Below are positions 42,203 to 44,585 of a stretch of DNA of 44,585 nt, in pieces; the stretch's first letter is position 1, and each line of letters opens with the position of its first letter. The notes beneath the pieces are model-generated. The model was not told the DNA's origin and searched no databases. It was given only the letters and a program-made list of their open reading frames with translations. The position numbers and the translations under genes are program-made. Origin of the DNA: Paralactobacillus_A sp963926925 (GTDB lineage Bacteria > Bacillota > Bacilli > Lactobacillales > Lactobacillaceae); assembly GCA_963926925.1 (NCBI GenBank), contig CAWUZD010000070.1, positions 1 to 44,585 of the forward strand, read 5' to 3'.

Positions 42203-43211
42203 TGTTTACATATGTTGGTGTAGTATTAAAATATTTAGCATTTATTTTTTGCCATTTTTGTTTAAGACAGTTATCATCCTTAAGATTTTGCCAAGTTGAA
42301 ATAGTTTGACGTTCATCATTAGTTAAATATTCATCATCAATATGTGGTAAACATTCATCTAATAAATGATGAATCGTTTTTAATCGTTTTTCTTTTGACA
42401 AAGGTGAATCAGGTAAATATAAGTTTTTAATACATAATGATAAACTAGTAAACCAATCTCTAGTTAGTAATTGTTGTTGATAATCAACATGCCAGTATCT
42501 TAATAATTGTGCTAATGCAGCTGTTTCTAATTTTCTAATAGTTAGTCGCTGTGGATCATAGTGATTTACTAATGATCCTAAGCGTTGCCGATAAAAATAA
42601 TATTGTTCATCATTAAAAGCAATTGTTTGGCAACGTTGGAATAATTCATAATTAAAGATAGTATCTAAACCAACGGTTAAGTTTTGAAAACGTGTTGTCC
42701 CAATCAAGCTGCGTTTATAAACTTTATTCCAGTCATAAAACATAATGTTTTGTTGATAAAGTTGTGGAAATTGTTTAATTAATGTAGCCTGATTCATAAA
42801 AGTTGGTGCAGTTAATTTACTAATATCATGATTAGTATCATTATAGTATTTACAAAAGTTACTGATAATTAAATCGGGATGTTGTTGTGAAGCAATTTGC
42901 ATAACTTTTTGGTAGCCATTAGTACTAACAAAATCATCACCATCACAAAAAGTAATATATTCGCCATGTGCATGTTGGAGACCAACATTTTGGACATTAG
43001 CTAAAGAATGATGATGGCATTTAATTAAATGGAAACGATTATCATTTTCACAAAAAGAATTACTAATTTGAATTGATTGATCAGTTGAGCCATCATCAAC
43101 AATTAAACATTCAAAATCTTTAAATGCTTGTTTTTGAAGCGATGATAAACATTGTGGTAAAAATTGTTCAACATTGTATGAAGGAACAATAATTGTTAAT
43201 GAAGCTGTCAT
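42195..43211 (-). CDS. Family-2 glycosyltransferase
   Basis: A 338-residue GT-A fold enzyme. The N-terminal catalytic domain shows IIVPSYNVEQFLPQCLSSL, VDDGSTDQS and the metal-binding DGDD (in FCDGDDFVS), typical of GT2 enzymes acting on exopolysaccharide or wall teichoic acid. It has no membrane helices. The C-terminal part (about 220-338) is variable and helical. I chose the ATG at 43211 because AGGTG lies about 6 bases upstream; a GTG three codons earlier is inside the ribosome binding site. Acceptor and sugar are unknown. The 3' end overlaps the small membrane protein gene. Confidence 0.88.
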   Translation of the reverse strand: MTASLTIIVPSYNVEQFLPQCLSSLQKQAFKDFECLIVDDGSTDQSIQISNSFCENDNRFHLIKCHHHSLANVQNVGLQHAHGEYITFCDGDDFVSTNGYQKVMQIASQQHPDLIISNFCKYYNDTNHDISKLTAPTFMNQATLIKQFPQLYQQNIMFYDWNKVYKRSLIGTTRFQNLTVGLDTIFNYELFQRCQTIAFNDEQYYFYRQRLGSLVNHYDPQRLTIRKLETAALAQLLRYWHVDYQQQLLTRDWFTSLSLCIKNLYLPDSPLSKEKRLKTIHHLLDECLPHIDDEYLTNDERQTISTWQNLKDDNCLKQKWQKINAKYFNTTPTYVNND

Positions 43212-43250
43212 GGAATTCACCTATACTACTAAAAATTTTATTAATTAATA

Positions 43251-44039
43251 TTACGAAATTAAGCCAAAATGTTTTAAACCATTAGCAATGCCATCACCAT
43301 TATGGTCAGTTGTAATGAATGTAGCTGCTTTTTTAACAGCTGGTAGTGCATTGCCCATGGCAATTGCATACTTGACTAATTTGAACATTTCAAGGTCGTT
43401 ATTACTATCACCAAATGCATATGTGGGAATGTTTTCACTAATAGCAAGTTGTTTAAGTAAACGTTGAATACCATCTTTTTTAGAACATGTTTTATTAATA
43501 ACATCAATCGTATAATCAGAAGTGCGATATAGTTTTAAATCATTTTGTAAGGCATTTTGATAAATTTGATCATGATGTTCACTTTGACTAGTAATAATTA
43601 ATAATAAGAGGACAGGATATTTTTGATAAAAATTAGCATCGACTTGGTCAATTTTGCCTAAGTAGCGATGACGTGCTAATGATAAAGCAGTTGGATGATC
43701 AATAGCTTCCTGGTCATCATTATAAAAACTAACTGTGTCATTTAATTGTTGTGTTAATAAAGCAACTTTTTTACATAATGAAGCGTTAATGTAATTATGG
43801 TAGATCATTTGATTATCAAGAGTAATTGACGCACCATTATTGGTAATATATGAAGTAATGCCCGTAGTTGCTAAAATATCTTTAATTTCAGAACGAGCAC
43901 GACCAGTAGCAATTACTGGTAAGATATTATTTTGTTGTAATTGCTGAATGGCATCAAGACTGCTTGGCTCAATTTGATGATTACTGTTATATAAAGTACC
44001 ATCTAAGTCAAAGAAGACAATTGCTTTTGGTAATAACAT
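43251..44039 (-). CDS. Cof-type HAD-IIB family phosphatase
   Basis: A 262-residue HAD hydrolase of the Cof subfamily. Motif I is FFDLDGTL (nucleophile Asp and general acid Asp), motif II ATGR, and motifs III/IV K-x-x-G and AFGDSNNDLEMFK. The inserted cap domain is type C2B. Such enzymes dephosphorylate sugar phosphates, FMN or other small phosphates; the substrate is unknown. It is transcribed divergently from the response-regulator gene. Confidence 0.92.
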   Translation of the reverse strand: MLLPKAIVFFDLDGTLYNSNHQIEPSSLDAIQQLQQNNILPVIATGRARSEIKDILATTGITSYITNNGASITLDNQMIYHNYINASLCKKVALLTQQLNDTVSFYNDDQEAIDHPTALSLARHRYLGKIDQVDANFYQKYPVLLLLIITSQSEHHDQIYQNALQNDLKLYRTSDYTIDVINKTCSKKDGIQRLLKQLAISENIPTYAFGDSNNDLEMFKLVKYAIAMGNALPAVKKAATFITTDHNGDGIANGLKHFGLIS

Positions 44040-44113
44040 TATTTACTTTCTTTTCTATACATGTGATATTAATTTATGATTAAATTGTTTATAGATACAA
44101 TTATAACATTGTG

Positions 44114-44130
44114 TTCCTAATTACTAGGAA
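44114..44130 (+). promoter_or_regulatory. Inverted repeat ahead of the response-regulator gene
   Basis: TTCCTA (44114-44119) and TAGGAA (44125-44130) form an inverted repeat with a 5-base spacer, about 28 bases before the ATG at 44158 and between the divergent HAD and regulator genes. It could be an autoregulatory site or a leader hairpin. Confidence 0.4.
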
Positions 44131-44157
44131 TATTAATTTTATAGTGAGGCAATTCAA

Positions 44158-44585
44158 ATGAAGTTATTAATGATTGAAGATAATAAATCCGTTTCTGAAA
44201 TGATGGAAATGTTTTTTCAAAAAGAACAATGGGATGCCCATTTTGCATACGATGGTAATGAAGCCTTAGCAATGTTTAAAGAAGATCCCGAAAGTTGGGA
44301 TATTATTACTTTGGATCTTAATTTACCAGGAATTGATGGCATGCAAGTTGCTAAAGAAATTAGAAGTATTTCCCAAACTGTGCCATTAGTAATGTTAACT
44401 GCACGTGATTCTGAAAGTGACCAAGTACTTGGTTTATCATTGGGAGCTGACGACTATGTTACTAAGCCGTTTTCACCAATTACATTAATTGCACGTATTA
44501 AGGCATTACACCGGCGTGCTCAAATGCATGCTGCTGCTCCAAAGGCTAAAGCAGTTGCGCAAAATAATGGTGATTTTGATATTAA
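44158..44585 (+). CDS. OmpR/PhoB-type response regulator, N-terminal part
   Basis: The first 142 residues of a two-component response regulator, cut by the window end. The receiver domain is complete: acidic pair ED (7-8), phosphoacceptor D53 in ITLDLNLPG, T81 and K103 in VTKPF. The linker after about 118 is alanine-rich, and the expected winged-helix output domain lies beyond the window. GTGAGG precedes the ATG. The partner histidine kinase is presumably downstream; the signal is unknown. Confidence 0.93.
   Translation, partial: MKLLMIEDNKSVSEMMEMFFQKEQWDAHFAYDGNEALAMFKEDPESWDIITLDLNLPGIDGMQVAKEIRSISQTVPLVMLTARDSESDQVLGLSLGADDYVTKPFSPITLIARIKALHRRAQMHAAAPKAKAVAQNNGDFDI

Overview
The window looks like chromosomal DNA of a low-GC lactic acid bacterium of the family Lactobacillaceae. 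The basis is AT-rich sequence, Bacillota-type Shine-Dalgarno signals, an LPQTG sortase substrate, a class-II-type galT next to galK, a comG competence operon, and the murB / potABCD / cdaA-cdaR-glmM-glmS neighbourhood familiar from this family. I cannot name the genus or species from sequence alone. No rRNA, tRNA, insertion sequence, prophage or CRISPR array was seen. Most genes are housekeeping, and intrinsic terminators separate most transcription units cleanly.

Layout. (1) 1-7177: the end of guaA, a stand-alone LPQTG-anchored adhesin, a convergent single-gene DUF262/DUF1524 (GmrSD-like) putative defence nuclease, and asnB. (2) 7178-13757: a tightly packed six-gene unit between two terminators. 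It encodes a membrane-anchored beta-lactamase-fold serine hydrolase, a NagR/YvoA-like GntR regulator, a family-4 glycosyltransferase and a CapE-CapF-CapG trio, which is the UDP-N-acetyl-L-fucosamine pathway. (3) 13763-24786: exoA, murB, an atypical cation-diffusion-facilitator protein, potABCD, a DUF1361 membrane protein, then cdaA-cdaR-glmM (c-di-AMP synthesis and amino-sugar supply). (4) 24792-29483: glmS, pepF and yebC. (5) 29487-35605: a sugar/H+ symporter divergent from galK-galT, then a YjeM-like amino-acid antiporter behind a long structured leader. (6) 35668-40453: the comG operon, in which comGB carries two in-frame stops, followed by a YtxK-like methyltransferase. (7) 40493-44585: an APC amino-acid permease, a GT2 glycosyltransferase with a tiny membrane protein, a Cof-type HAD phosphatase, and the start of an OmpR-type response regulator cut by the window end.

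How the genes work together. glmM and glmS make glucosamine-1-phosphate for UDP-GlcNAc. MurB uses the UDP-GlcNAc branch for peptidoglycan. CapEFG would convert UDP-GlcNAc into UDP-L-FucNAc for the adjacent glycosyltransferase. A NagR-like repressor sits inside the CapEFG unit, and NagR-like operator sequences flank the glmS promoter, so amino-sugar supply and surface decoration may be co-regulated (inference).

Best candidates for something new: the six-gene L-FucNAc unit with its own NagR-like regulator; a GC-rich terminator-like hairpin inside capF; the promoter, structured leader and 20-bp terminator ahead of the yjeM-like gene; a hairpin that contains the pepF ribosome binding site with a promoter in its loop; and the doubly interrupted comGB in an otherwise intact pilus operon.
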